From assembly GCA_965240325.2 (NCBI GenBank), contig OZ251245.1, positions 124,001 to 188,000 on the forward strand: a stretch of 64,000 nucleotides of DNA. The letters are read 5' to 3'. Positions within the stretch are counted from its first letter, which is position 1. Each line of letters begins with the position of its first letter. Shown here in pieces: positions 1 to 11,261 of this stretch. The notes below the pieces were generated by a model, which saw only the letters and a program-made list of their open reading frames with translations, ran no database searches and had not been told where the DNA came from. Source of the stretch: Rebecca billardiae RCC1528. Its lineage: Eukaryota; Haptophyta. The translations under genes and the position numbers were made by a program.

Positions 1-3000
1 GCGCTCGCGCGCGCGCGACGCCGCGCCCGCGCCCGAGCCCGCGGCCGCGACGGGCGGCGGCGGCGGCGGCGCCGCCGCCGCCGACGGCCGCGGCGCCGCC
101 GACGGCGGCGGCGGCGCCGACGGCGGCGGTGGCGGCGCCGACGGCCCGACGGCGGCGGCGCTCCGCTGCCCCGATGGCCGCCCCGCGCGCAACCTGGCGC
201 TGGGCGCGGCGGTGACGGCGAGCTCGTACGCCTCGCCCGCCGCGTCCGCGCTCGCCCCCGCCGCCGCGCACCTCGCCGCCGACGGCTCGGCCCAAACCGC
301 ATGGGGCGCGGCCGAGGTTCGCGCCGCCTCGGCCGCGCCGCACCTGGCGGCTCTGACGGTCGACCTGCTGCAGCTTGGGTCCGTGCGCGGCGTCTCGGTG
401 CTCTGGGCGGGGGAGGAGGCGGGCGGCGGCGCGGCCGACGGCGCCAACCACGACGCGGCCGACGGCGCGGCGGGCGGCGGCGGCGCCGGCGGCGGCGGCG
501 GCTCTGCTCAGGACGGCGCCGCTGGCCCCTCAGATCAGCATGGGGGCGGCGACCATGCTGACTCTGAGCAGGGGCAGCCGCAGCCGGAGGCGGGGGAGGG
601 CGCCGAGGCGGCGTACGGGTACGACGAGTACGGCGCGCGCACGCACGTGTACGGCTCTGCCGACGGCGAGGACTGGTGGGCCCTCACAGAGCGCCCGCTG
701 CGCGCGGCGGGTGGCGGCTGGAGCGCCGTCGTCGCCGCGCGCCACGCCGCGCGCGCCGCCGTGCGCTTTGTCCGCCTCGTCGCCGACGACGGTTACGAAT
801 CCCGCTCCGGCTCGGGCGGCGGCGCGGAGGCCGGCGGCGCGGCTGGCTCCCCGCTGGCCATCCCGCTCGGCCGGCACGCGCAGGCGCTGCGCCTGCGGGA
901 GCTGCAGCTGCTGGGCTGCCCGCTCACGCCGCCGGCGCCGGCGTTTGTGCCCCACGCGGCGGCGGAGGCGGCGCCGCTGGGCTCGTGGGCGGCGCAGTGG
1001 CCCCCGCCCGAGCCGACGCGCGTCGCGGCGGCGCTCGGGGGCAGCGAGGCCGAGGGCGGGGCGGCTGGTGCGTACGCCGGGACGTGCACGGACGACATGG
1101 CGGTCGACGCAGCGCACGCCTCCGGCCGCGCCTTCGCGCCCGCCGCCTCGTCCGTGTGGCACACAGCGGCGCACGCCGTCGACAGCCGCCCCGGCACTCG
1201 CTGGGCGTCGCCCAACCCGCCGCGCGCCGCGGACGGCGGCCCGCTGCGCGGCGAGCCGTGGGCGAAGTGGGCCGCGGCGCACGGCTGGCTGGGCGTCGAC
1301 CTGCGCACGCCGCACGCGCTGGTCGGCGTGGACGTCCTCTGGGAGCAGGCGTTCGCCTCGGAGTACGCGCTTGACGTCTCCGCGGACGGCGTGCATTGGT
1401 TCGAGCTGAGCGGCGGCGGCGGCGGTGGCGGCGGCGGTGGCGGTGGCGGTGGCGGCGGCACGCACCGCGCGCGCGGGCCGGGCTGGGCGACGGTGCGCGT
1501 GCCGCGCCGGCCTGACGGCACGCACGTCGTCGCGCAGTTTGTGCGCGTGCGCGGCCTCCAGCGGGGCTCAGAGTGGGGCTTTTCCATCCTTGAGCTGCAG
1601 GCGCGCGGCTGCCCCGCGCTGCCGGCGCCGCGGCCGGTGCCGCAGGCGTTGGTGGGGCGCGCGACGCCGCGCGCCGCCGTGGACGTGGCCTCGGCCGGCA
1701 CGGCGGTGCCGGCCTCGCCCGCCGAGTGCGCGGCGGGCGGCGCGGCGCCGCACGAGCTCGTCTCCGCCTTCCGCGCGGCCGCCTCCGCCTCCTCCGCGCG
1801 CGCGGCCTGGGGCATCGAGCACGGCGCGGAGCGCGCGGTTGACGCTGACCCGTCCACCGCGTGGCAGGGGCTGCGGCGCGGCGCGTCCGGCGGCGAGGCC
1901 CGCCCGCCGCGCTTCACGCTCGACCTGCGCGCGCAGTGCGCACTCACACACGTGCGCGCGCTGTGGGGCAAGGGGAGCTCCGCCACCGCGTACACGGTGC
2001 GCGTCGGCGGCGCCGAGTGCTCGCCCGGCGTGAGTGTGGCCGCGGGCTCGGGCGGCCCCGGCGCCGAGCCGCCGAGCTCGACCCAGCCGCCGCCCGACGA
2101 CGACGACGGCGGCGACGGCACGTCGGCTGGCGAGGCCGACGACGGGCCGATGGTTGCGGCGTGGGCGCGCGCGCTCGGCGGCGGCGTGCGCGCGGACGGC
2201 CGCTCGCGCGCGTGGGTCACCACCGCCCTCCCTGCCGGCACGCGCGGGCGGTACGTGCAGCTCGAGATCACGGGAGATCCAGATGACGCGAGATATTCGT
2301 ACTACTCGCTGCATGAGCTCGAGGTGTACGGCTGCTGCTACGCGCCGCCCGCCACGCCGCCCGCCGCGCGCGGCGGCGGCGGCGGCGGCAAGGAGGACGG
2401 GCGCTTCGTCGACTGGTGCGAGCGGCAGCCGCCCGCGTGGCCAGGCCTCGGCGCGGCGACCGCAGGCGGCGGCCGCGGGCGGCACGGCGCGCGCGGCGCG
2501 GGCGCGCCCATCCCGGGTGATGACGTCCGGGCGACGATGATGCGCGCCTTCTGCTGGCTGGTGGCGGTGGTGGGCGCGGCGGCGCTCGGCGGCTGCGTGG
2601 GCGTCGCGCTGCACCGCGCGCGCAGCGGCGAGCGCCTGCTGCCGGGCGGCGCCGCCTCCGGCGCGGCGGACGCGGCGGAGGCGAGCGCAGCCAAGGCCGC
2701 GTGGGCGGCGGAGGCGGCGGCGGCGCCTCCGCCGAGCGGCGGCGGCGGCGGCGGCGGCGCGGACGGCGGCGGCGGCGCGCGGCGCGTGCGCTGGTCCGCG
2801 CGCTCCTCGCAGTCCTCGGCGTTCGGCACGCCGCCGTCCACGCCCGCCTCGGAGCAGCACAGCCCTGAGGAGCGAGCTGCCGCCGCCGCCGCCGCCGCCG
2901 CCGGGCCGGGCGACGCCGACGCGGAGCGCGTCGCGGGCTCGGGCGCCACGGGCGCGGGCGGTGGCCTGGTCGGGCTGGCGGGCTGGCGGCCGCCGTCCGC

Positions 3001-3040
3001 AGAGATGACCACGCTTCGCAAGCCGGCGGCGCACTGCTGA
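1..3040 (+). CDS. Discoidin (F5/8 type C) repeat membrane protein, 5' incomplete
   Basis: The frame is open from base 2 to the TGA at 3038-3040, giving 1,012 visible residues; the start lies upstream. Three F5/8 type C (discoidin-like) modules are visible at about nt 190-950, 1100-1620 and 1750-2340. Each opens or closes with family-like strings: NLALGAAVTASSYAS, FVRLVADDGYES, LRELQLLGC, WLGVDLRTPHALVGVDV, ILELQARGC, YVQLEI, LHELEVYGC. A hydrophobic span (FCWLVAVVGAAALGGCVGV, nt ~2549-2614) follows, then an Ala/Gly-rich tail, so this looks like a type I membrane protein with an extracellular ligand- or glycan-binding part. Poly-Gly runs (for example GGC/GGT at 1411-1458) sit between the modules. 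Discoidin modules typically bind carbohydrate, collagen or phospholipid; the ligand here is unknown. No intron is needed in the visible part. Confidence 0.72.
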   Translation, partial: RSRARDAAPAPEPAAATGGGGGGAAAADGRGAADGGGGADGGGGGADGPTAAALRCPDGRPARNLALGAAVTASSYASPAASALAPAAAHLAADGSAQTAWGAAEVRAASAAPHLAALTVDLLQLGSVRGVSVLWAGEEAGGGAADGANHDAADGAAGGGGAGGGGGSAQDGAAGPSDQHGGGDHADSEQGQPQPEAGEGAEAAYGYDEYGARTHVYGSADGEDWWALTERPLRAAGGGWSAVVAARHAARAAVRFVRLVADDGYESRSGSGGGAEAGGAAGSPLAIPLGRHAQALRLRELQLLGCPLTPPAPAFVPHAAAEAAPLGSWAAQWPPPEPTRVAAALGGSEAEGGAAGAYAGTCTDDMAVDAAHASGRAFAPAASSVWHTAAHAVDSRPGTRWASPNPPRAADGGPLRGEPWAKWAAAHGWLGVDLRTPHALVGVDVLWEQAFASEYALDVSADGVHWFELSGGGGGGGGGGGGGGGGTHRARGPGWATVRVPRRPDGTHVVAQFVRVRGLQRGSEWGFSILELQARGCPALPAPRPVPQALVGRATPRAAVDVASAGTAVPASPAECAAGGAAPHELVSAFRAAASASSARAAWGIEHGAERAVDADPSTAWQGLRRGASGGEARPPRFTLDLRAQCALTHVRALWGKGSSATAYTVRVGGAECSPGVSVAAGSGGPGAEPPSSTQPPPDDDDGGDGTSAGEADDGPMVAAWARALGGGVRADGRSRAWVTTALPAGTRGRYVQLEITGDPDDARYSYYSLHELEVYGCCYAPPATPPAARGGGGGGKEDGRFVDWCERQPPAWPGLGAATAGGGRGRHGARGAGAPIPGDDVRATMMRAFCWLVAVVGAAALGGCVGVALHRARSGERLLPGGAASGAADAAEASAAKAAWAAEAAAAPPPSGGGGGGGADGGGGARRVRWSARSSQSSAFGTPPSTPASEQHSPEERAAAAAAAAAGPGDADAERVAGSGATGAGGGLVGLAGWRPPSAEMTTLRKPAAHC

Positions 3041-4060
3041 GCGCCCGGCCTCCGGCCCCGCGCGCCCGCAGGGGCAGCCGCCCCAGGCCGGGGCGGGGGC
3101 GCAGCACCACCTCTTGGCGCGCGCTGCCGCTGCCCGTGCCGGCGGCATCGGCGGCGTGACACTCGGGATGCGCGGGGCACCGCGCGACAGCACGGTGGGC
3201 GTGGCACGCGCCGCGCGGCGGCAGCAGGCTGGGCGCACGGGGTGTAGGCCGGCCGATCACTGAAGCTGCGCCTATCCGCTGTCCCGTGGCGACGATGGCG
3301 ACACTGACACTATCATAGGCTATATATGTGATACAATATTTATACTAGTCGTGTATATATATACATCGGACGCGATAGCGTGATCGATTTATTCCTCCGC
3401 AGAGCCGCGGTAGTCGGCTACTCTCGGAGTCGGGATCACTACGATCGCGCCGGTCGGGCCGGCCGCCCTGCTACCGATGAGCTGCGCGTGCGCTACCGCC
3501 GCGGCTGCCCGCGAGTTCCTCGCCCGTGAGCGCCATCTGAGAGCGAACACATCAGATGCCGGACCGTGGTCAGGGAATCGCACGCGCGGTGACGAGGCTC
3601 GATGCGGCGACCGGCAGAGACTGTCACCCCGCCCCGTCGGTCGCCTTGCGCGTGCTCGCATAGAACAGCCGGATGGTGGCCCCGCACGCGGCTACTACGC
3701 CCATGGGCCACTACGGTCCAGGGGCATGCCCGAGCCGGCCGCGGGCGTCGCCCCGATTCCCATCGCGCTGTGCCTCGGAGCAGGTCCCCGGAGGGAGGCG
3801 GCGCACCGCAACGGCGTGCGGCATCCTCGCGGGCGCCGACGGGAAGGCAGACGGTGCAGCACTGCAAGAAACTGAAAACGTTCTCCGGACTACTGGTAGC
3901 TGTAATCTTGGGGACAACCGCCATCGTGCACCAAGGGCGTGCTGTTTCGACGTTTCGCCTGCGGCGCGCAGCGTAAAGCCCAGCAAGGCCACACGCGGGA
4001 CCGCCGAGTGCTGGCGCCCCGGGGCGGGAGCAAGCGCCCCGCGCCCCCCGGCCCGCGCAC
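3041..4060. other. Intergenic region
   Basis: No gene recognised. An AT-rich island at about 3300-3400 (TATATATGTGATACAATATT and similar) lies just after the discoidin gene and may hold its 3' end signals. The rest is lower in GC than the flanking genes, and its open frames are short and Arg-rich. The last part should contain the promoter of the gene starting at 4061. Confidence 0.4.
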
Positions 4061-7000
4061 ATGGCGACGGAGACTCGCGAGCGCGTCGACGCGATCGCGC
4101 GCGCGCTCTCGGCCGCGCAGAGCGCCACCGCCCTCCCGCCCGACGCCATCGAGCAGCTCACGGCGCTCGGCGAATTGCTTGCCGGAGAGAGCGGAGCCGA
4201 GGGGGCGAGTGGCGGCGCCGCCGACGAGATGGTGGCGGTGGAGGCGGTGCTGGAGACGGGGGTGCTCGCGCAGGTGGTCGACCTGCTCTGGCGCGGCGTG
4301 GGCGTGCTCCACGCCGCGCCCGGCGAGTTCCCGCCGGACGTCGTCGAGCGCTACCAGACGGTGCGCGCGCGCCCCGCGGCGCGCGGCGGGGCGCGCCGAG
4401 CGCGGCGGGGCGCGCGGGCGCGAGGGGCGGCGCCGGCCCGCCCGCCGCTGCGCCAGTCGCGGGTTTTGCTAGCCGCGCGCGTCACACACGCCCGCCCGCG
4501 CTCACCGCCCGACCCCCTCTCCCCTCGCGCCGCCCGGCTACAACGGCGCGCGCCGCGTGCCGCGCGCGCGCACACACGCACGCACACACGCACACACACA
4601 CTCGTGTGTCACGCGCACGCCTGTGCTCTGCGCGTGCGCGCCCTCCCTCGGTCCTGCGGCCCTCCCCCCGCCCCCTGCGCGCAGCTCATCTTCGCGTCGC
4701 TCTCCGTCGTGGTCAACCTCGCCGACCTCGCGCCGGAGCCCGAGGCGATGCTCCGCGCGGGTGTGCTCGAGCTGCTGACGGAACTCCTCACGGACGACGA
4801 CCCGAGCTTCGTGTACTACGCGATTGTGGGCGTGCAGAATTTGATGGGCTCGGGCGCGTGCGCGGGCGCGCTGCTGCGCGCGGGCGCGGAGCCGCTCGTC
4901 GAGGCGCTGGCGGGCTCGGAGGTCGACGCCATCGCCGCCGCGGCGCTCGGCGCACACCACAACATTCTGAGGCTCTTGCGCCAGCTCACCATGCTGGACG
5001 TCACGGACCTGCTGGTCCCCGACGACGACGACGACGACGTCGGCGCGGCCCTCGGCGGCGGCGGCGGCGAGGAGGAGGAGGAGGAGGATGCGCAGCTCGT
5101 GCGCGCGTCGGCGAAGCTGGCGCGCTCGAGCGAGGAGCGCTCGGCGCTTACCGAGCGCGCCGCGGCCGCGCGCGCGCGCGCCGCCGCGCGCCGGCGGCGG
5201 CGCGCGCGGCTTCGCGCCGCCGCGGAGCGCCGCCCGCCGGGCCGCGCGGGCGGGCCGGCCTTTGCGGTGCCGCGCTCGGCGGCGGTGGACGAGCGCGCGG
5301 CGGTGGAGCTGCAGCGCTTCGGCCGCGCGATGGTCGCGCGCCGCCGCGTCGCGCGCGCCGCCGCGATGGAGGCCTCGCCCGTCGCCGCCGCGGCCAAAAT
5401 CTGGCCACGGCTGGAGCGCCTCTGCGCCGCCGTCGCCGAGTGCGCGCGCCGCCGCGGCGAGGCGCAGGCCGCGCTGAGCGCGGCGGCGCGCGAGCACGCG
5501 CCGCCGCCCGAGTCGCCCGAGTACGGGATGCCGCGCAAGGGCTCGAAGTACGCGATGGCGGTGGCGGCGGCCGCCGCGCGCGCCGCGCAGCCGCCCACGG
5601 CGGTGGCGGCAGGCGGCGGCGGCGGCGGCGGCGGCGCGCTCGTCGAGCCGTCGACGGTCGTGCTGCCGACGGAGACGGCGCTCGCGCTGGAGGGCGTGCT
5701 CACCGAGCTGGCGGAGGCGGTGGGCACGGCGACGGCGCTCATCTCCGCGCCGCCGCCCAGCCCGCCGGCGATGCCGCCGGCACAGGACAGCGGCGCGGGC
5801 GGCGCGGCGGCGGACGCGGCCGCCGCCGCCGCCGCGGACGTGGCGGCCGCCGCCGCCGCCGCGTCCGCCGCCGCCGCGTCCGCGCTCGCGTCCGAGCTGT
5901 ACGACTGGTGCGAGCGTGAGCGCGTGTTCGCGCAGCTCGTGCGCCTCGTCGCGCTGAGCATCCCGCCGCCGCCCCCGCCCGAGGACGGCAGCGGCTCCGA
6001 GCGCTGCCTCGGCGTTTCGTCACTAGGCCTCTACTTGGCTCTGTCGACCGTTACAAACTTGGCGGCCATGGACGTGGAGCGGCGGTTCAGCGCGGCGCTG
6101 TTCGGCGCGGGCGCGGCGGGGGTGCTGCAGGACGCGCTCGAGGCCGCGCGGTACGGCACGTCCCCGCCCTCCGCCGCCGCCCTCGCCGCCGCCGCGCTCA
6201 TGGGCGCCGAGCCGCTCGCAGACCCAGACCTCGCCTTTTATTCGGCGTGCGGACTTCGCAATCTCCTGGGCTCGAGATCGCTCGCGGACGCGACGCGCGT
6301 GGACGCGGCGGACGCGGTGATGCGCCGCGCGGGGACGGTGTCGGCGCTGCGCGCGCTCGCCGGCTGCGACGTCGCGCCGCTCGCCGACGCCGCCCTCGAG
6401 GCCTTCACAAACCTCGTGCGCTCGCCCGCGGTGCAGTCGTGGCGGAGGTTTGTTCGGCTGCAGGCGCGCTTCCGCGGCTGGCGCGTGCGCTTCCGTACGC
6501 ACCCCGAGGTGCGCTGGCTGCTCGCCGCGGCGGCGGCGGCGGACGAGATCGCGTACGCGCAGGCGCTCGACGCGGCCGCGCGCTCGTGGCGCGTGTGGGC
6601 CGGCGCGTCCGAGGAGGGCTGGCGCGCGGCGGCGGCGCGCGCGATCCAGGCGGCCTTCCGCGGCCGGCGCGCGCGGCGGCGCGCGGCCGAGGCGCGCGCC
6701 GCGGCGGCGCTGCGCGCGGCCGGCGGCGGCGGCGGCGCGGCCGCCGACGAGGGTGCGCGGCGCGAGCTCGCGGCGCGCGCGCTGCAGGCGCGCGCGCGCG
6801 GCATGGCGGCGCGCCGCCGCCGCGCCGCGCTGCGCAACGTCGCGCCGCCGCCGCCGCGCACGCCGCCCAACGCGGACGACGGCGCGGCGGCGGAGGGCGG
6901 CGGCGCGGACGCGGCGGCGGACGCGCCGGCGTCGGCGGCGGACGCGATCGCGAGCGCCGCCGCCGCGGTGCGCCGCGTGTCGCGCGCGCTCGCCGAGGTG

Positions 7001-8388
7001 GACGCGGACGTGGCCGCGGCGAAGGCGGCGGCCGACGGCGCGGCCGAGGCGGCGGCCGCGGCGGGCGCGGCCGCGGCCGCGGCGGGCGTCGTCGCTGGCT
7101 GGGCGCTCGAGGCGGCGGCGGCCGACGAGGCGGACGCGGCGGCGGGGCGCAGGCCGCCGCGGCGGCAGCTGCGGCACAACGGCGCCGTGCTCGCCTCGCG
7201 CCGCCCGCTCTCCGCCCGCGCCGCCGCGCGCGCCGGCCGCCCCTCGCGCCTGCGCGCCGCCGCGGCCACCACGCTCTGCGCGGCGGCGCGCGGCCAGCTC
7301 GCGCGGCAGGCGGCGCGCGCGGCCGTGCGCGACCGCGCGCGCGCGGCCGCGGCCGCGGCTGCGTATGCGCGGCCGAGCGAGGTGCAGCACGCGGCGGCGA
7401 CGGCGGTGCAGGCGAGCGCGCGCCGCCGCGCCGCCGCGCCCAAGCTCGCCGCCGCGCGCGACGCGCGCGCCGCCGCGTCCGCCGCGCGGCGCATACAGCG
7501 CGCGTGGCGCGCGCGCCGCTCGGCGCGCGCCGCGCGCCGAGCCGCGGCCGCGGCCGCGGCCGAGGCGGCCGAGGCGGCGGCGGCGGCGGCGCGGAAGGAG
7601 GCGGCGGCGACCGCGCTCGGCGCCGCGGCGCGCGGCCGCGCCGCGCGCCGCCGCGCCGGCGCCGCGCGCGCGCAGCAGCTCGCCGCCGAGCGCGCCGCCG
7701 CCATCCGCGCGCGCTTTGGCGCGCACGCGGCCGGCGAGCGCGGCGGCGCGGCGACGGCGTTGGCGGCGGGCGCGCGCGGGATGCGCGCGCGCCGCGCGGC
7801 GCGCGCGCGGCGCGGCGCGGCGGTGCGGATCCAGGCGGCGTGGCGCGGGCGGCGCTCGCGGCGCGGCACGGCCGCGCGCGCGTCCGCCGCGCGCGCCGCC
7901 GCCACGCGCATCCAGGCCGTCGCCCGCGGCCGGCGCGCGCGCGTGCGCACCTCCGATCGATTTGCAACGTTCGAGGCGGCGGCGGTGCCGATTCAAGCGG
8001 CGGCGCGCGGCATGGCGGGGCGGCGGCGCGCGCGCGCGCTGCGCCGCTCGAGCTCGCGCGCCGCGTCGCGCGCCGCGTCGCGCGCCGCGTCGCGCCGCCG
8101 AGCCTCCCACCCCGCCGCGGCCGCGGCCAACGTCGCGCCGCCCCAAGAGCTGCCGCCGGCCGACGACGGCGGCGGCGCCGACGCCGACGCGCCGGCGGGC
8201 GAGGCGGCGGCGGCGGCGGCGGCGGGCGGTGTGGGCGGCTCGGCGGAGGCGTCTCGCCCGGCCACCGCCGCCGACTCGTACGCGGACGACTTTGACGCCG
8301 ACGACGACGCCGCCGCAGCCTCACCCGCCGCCGCTGCTGCAGCCGGCGCCGACGCCGCCGCCGCCGCCGCCGCGCATGCAGCCGCTGC

Positions 8389-8447
<59 letters not shown>

Positions 8448-11229
8448 ACACTGATGATCAGAGCGATGGCGACGGGCTCGACGAGTTCCCGGACTCGGAG
8501 GAGGAGCGCGAGGCGGCGGAGGCGGCGGCGACCGCCGCGGCACTCGCCGCGCTCGGCGGCGCCGCCGCGCTCGCGCGCAAGGCCTCCGCAGACGCCGAGT
8601 CGCTGCGCGAAACTTCGACGAAATGGCGGCGCCGCTCCAAGCAGCTGCAGGCGGCGCCGGAGCAGGTGGCGGCGGTGGCGGCGCGGCGGCGCGCGGCGAC
8701 GAGCGTGCAGGCGGGCGGGCGCGGGATGGCGGGGCGGCGCGAGGCGCGCGAGGCGCGCGAGGCGCGGCGCGCCGCGCGCGAGCTCGCCGCCCTCGCCATC
8801 GGCGCCGCCGCGCGCGGCCTCCTCAGCCGCGCGCGCGCCGACGCCGCCGACGCGGCCGCGCGGCTTGTGCAGGCGCGCTGGCGCATGCATGCGCGCGCCG
8901 CGCGCGCGCCGGCGGAGGCGGAGGTGCGAATGATCCGGCTGCACGCGCGGCGGGGCGCGCACGCGCGCATGCGCGCCGTCGCCGCGCGCCGCGCCGCGCG
9001 CGCCGCCGAGGCCGACGCCGCCGCCATCGCGCTGCAGGCCGCGGCGCGCGGCCGCGCGGCGCGCGCGGCGCGCGCCACCGAGGCGGCCGCGGCGATGACT
9101 ATGCAGGCGGCGGCGCGCGGGCGGCGCGTGCGCGCGGCGTTCGCGCCCGAGCGGCACGCGGCGGCGCTCACGATCCAGCGCATCCACCGCGGCGCGCTCG
9201 GCCGCTCGTACGCCCGCTTCGTCTCCCCCGAGCGCGACCTCGCCGCCACCGCCATTCAACGCGTCGCGCGCGGCCGGCGCGGCCGGCTGCGCGCGCTGCG
9301 CGCGCGGCGGCGCGCGCGCGCGGCGGCGCTGGAGAGGCAGCTCGAGGCGAGCGCGCTCGCGCCGGGCGACCCCACCGCGACGCCCGTGGGCACGCCGGCC
9401 AACCCGCGCGCCGCCGTCTACGTCTGGCGCCAGCAGGTGCGCCGCGGCCCGCGCCGCGCGCGCCGCCGCGCGCGGCCGCGCGCGCCGCCGCGCTCACGCG
9501 CCGCCGCGCTCACGCGCCGCCGCCTCCGCCCACCCGCCGCCGCGCACCCGCCGCCGCGCGCAGGAGCACCGCGAGCGCTCGCTGCGCACGATGGCGTCCG
9601 TGTACACCGACCAGACGATCCGCTTCCACGAGCGCCACGTCGCCGCGCGCCGCCGGAACGTCTCTTACGCCGCGGGCGGGCCGGCGCGCTTCGAGCGTCC
9701 TTCGCTGTCCCCGGGGCCGCCGCCGCCGCACGCGCCGCCGGGCGGTTCGCAGCCGCAGCAGCCGCAGCAGCCGCAGATGCAGTCGGGGCCCGGGGCGTAC
9801 GCGCTCACGCCGCAGGGGGACGGGGCGCACGGCGCGTCGGAGCGCGCGCGCGCGCGCGTGCCCGGCCCCGCCACGCTGCTCCGCCGGCTGCACTCGGCCA
9901 CTTCCTCGCGCGACGGCGGCGGCGGCGGCGGCGGCGCCGACGGCGGCGATGATACCGAGCCTCGCGCGGGCGCGGACGCGGCGCGCGCGGCGGCGGCGCG
10001 CGGCCAGGCGGGGCCGCGGCCGCACTCGCGCACCGCGCCCGCCGAGGCGCGCGCGCGGCTCTCGCAGCTGCTCGGCGAGGCCGAGCACGTGCGCCCCGCC
10101 GACCGCCCGCCTCCGCCGCACGCCGCGCCGCGCGCGAACGCCTCCGCGGCGTTTTATTCGCAAAACGCGAATGGCTCGAATAATAACTCGCACTCGGCGC
10201 AGCGGCACTACTCGAGCCACTCCTATCCGCCGCCCGCCGGCGGCGCGGCGCGGCGCCAGCGGGGCGCGCGGCAGCAGCAGGAGCCACCGCCGCCGGCGTA
10301 CTTCCGCGACGAGCACGGCGAGTACTACTACTACGACGACGGCGGCGGCGCGCACGACGACGGCGCGGACGCGGAGCTGCGCACACCGGCGCGCGGCGGC
10401 GGCGCGGCGCGCGGCGTCGGCGGCGGCGGGCGCGCGGGGTACTATGCCGCGCAGCGATTGGCCGAGCGGTTTGACGAGTTCCCGGAGGAGTCGGCCGAGG
10501 GGGATGGCGGCGCGTGGGGCGCGTCGACGATGCCGCGCGCGCGCCCGCGCCCGCCGCCGCCGCCCGGCCGCCGCCCGCCCAGCCGCGACAGCCACCACCG
10601 CCGCCCCGGCCGCGCGCCGCCGCCGCCCGGCGCCGCGCACAGCGCTCCGCCGCGCGGCGCGCGCGGCCGCGCGCTCCCGCCGCTCGGCGGCTCGCCCGGG
10701 GGCGGGAGCGCGCACACGGCGATCGCGCTGCTCCGCGCGGACGGCACCGTGGGCACGGCGGAGGGTGCGCGCGCGAACGCAGCCCCCCTCGCCGCCGCCG
10801 CCGCCGCCGCGCGCGCGTGCGGCCGCGCGCTCACGCGCACCGCACACGCGCGCACCGCGCACCGCGCACTGCGCGCCGCAGGCGCCGACGCGGCCGCGAC
10901 GCCGCTGCCGCCGCGCGCGCGGCTGCAGCCGCTGCGCGCGGTCGAGCCGCACCTGCTCGCGTACGGCACAGGCAGCCCGAGCCCCAAGGTGCCGCGCGCG
11001 CGCACGTGCGGCCGCCGCCCGCGCGTCCGCCGCCGCCGCGCGTCCGCCGCCGCGCTCGCGCCGCCGCCGCCGCCGCCGCCGCCGCGCGCGGCCCACGCGC
11101 GCGTGCCCCGCCCCCCGCCCCGCCTGCGCCGCACGCGCGCCTCGCAGGCCGAGCCGGACGCGATCCGTGCCGCCGCCGAGGCGCGCATGTCCGCCCTCGG
11201 CTTCCACGGGGCCGTGCTGCACACCGCGC

Positions 11230-11261
<32 letters not shown>

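Noticed and set aside
5000-9000. Many long Arg/Ala/Pro-rich open frames on both strands across the ARM/IQ gene
   Set aside because: In DNA this GC-rich, stop codons are rare in every frame; these frames lack domains and are low-complexity shadows.
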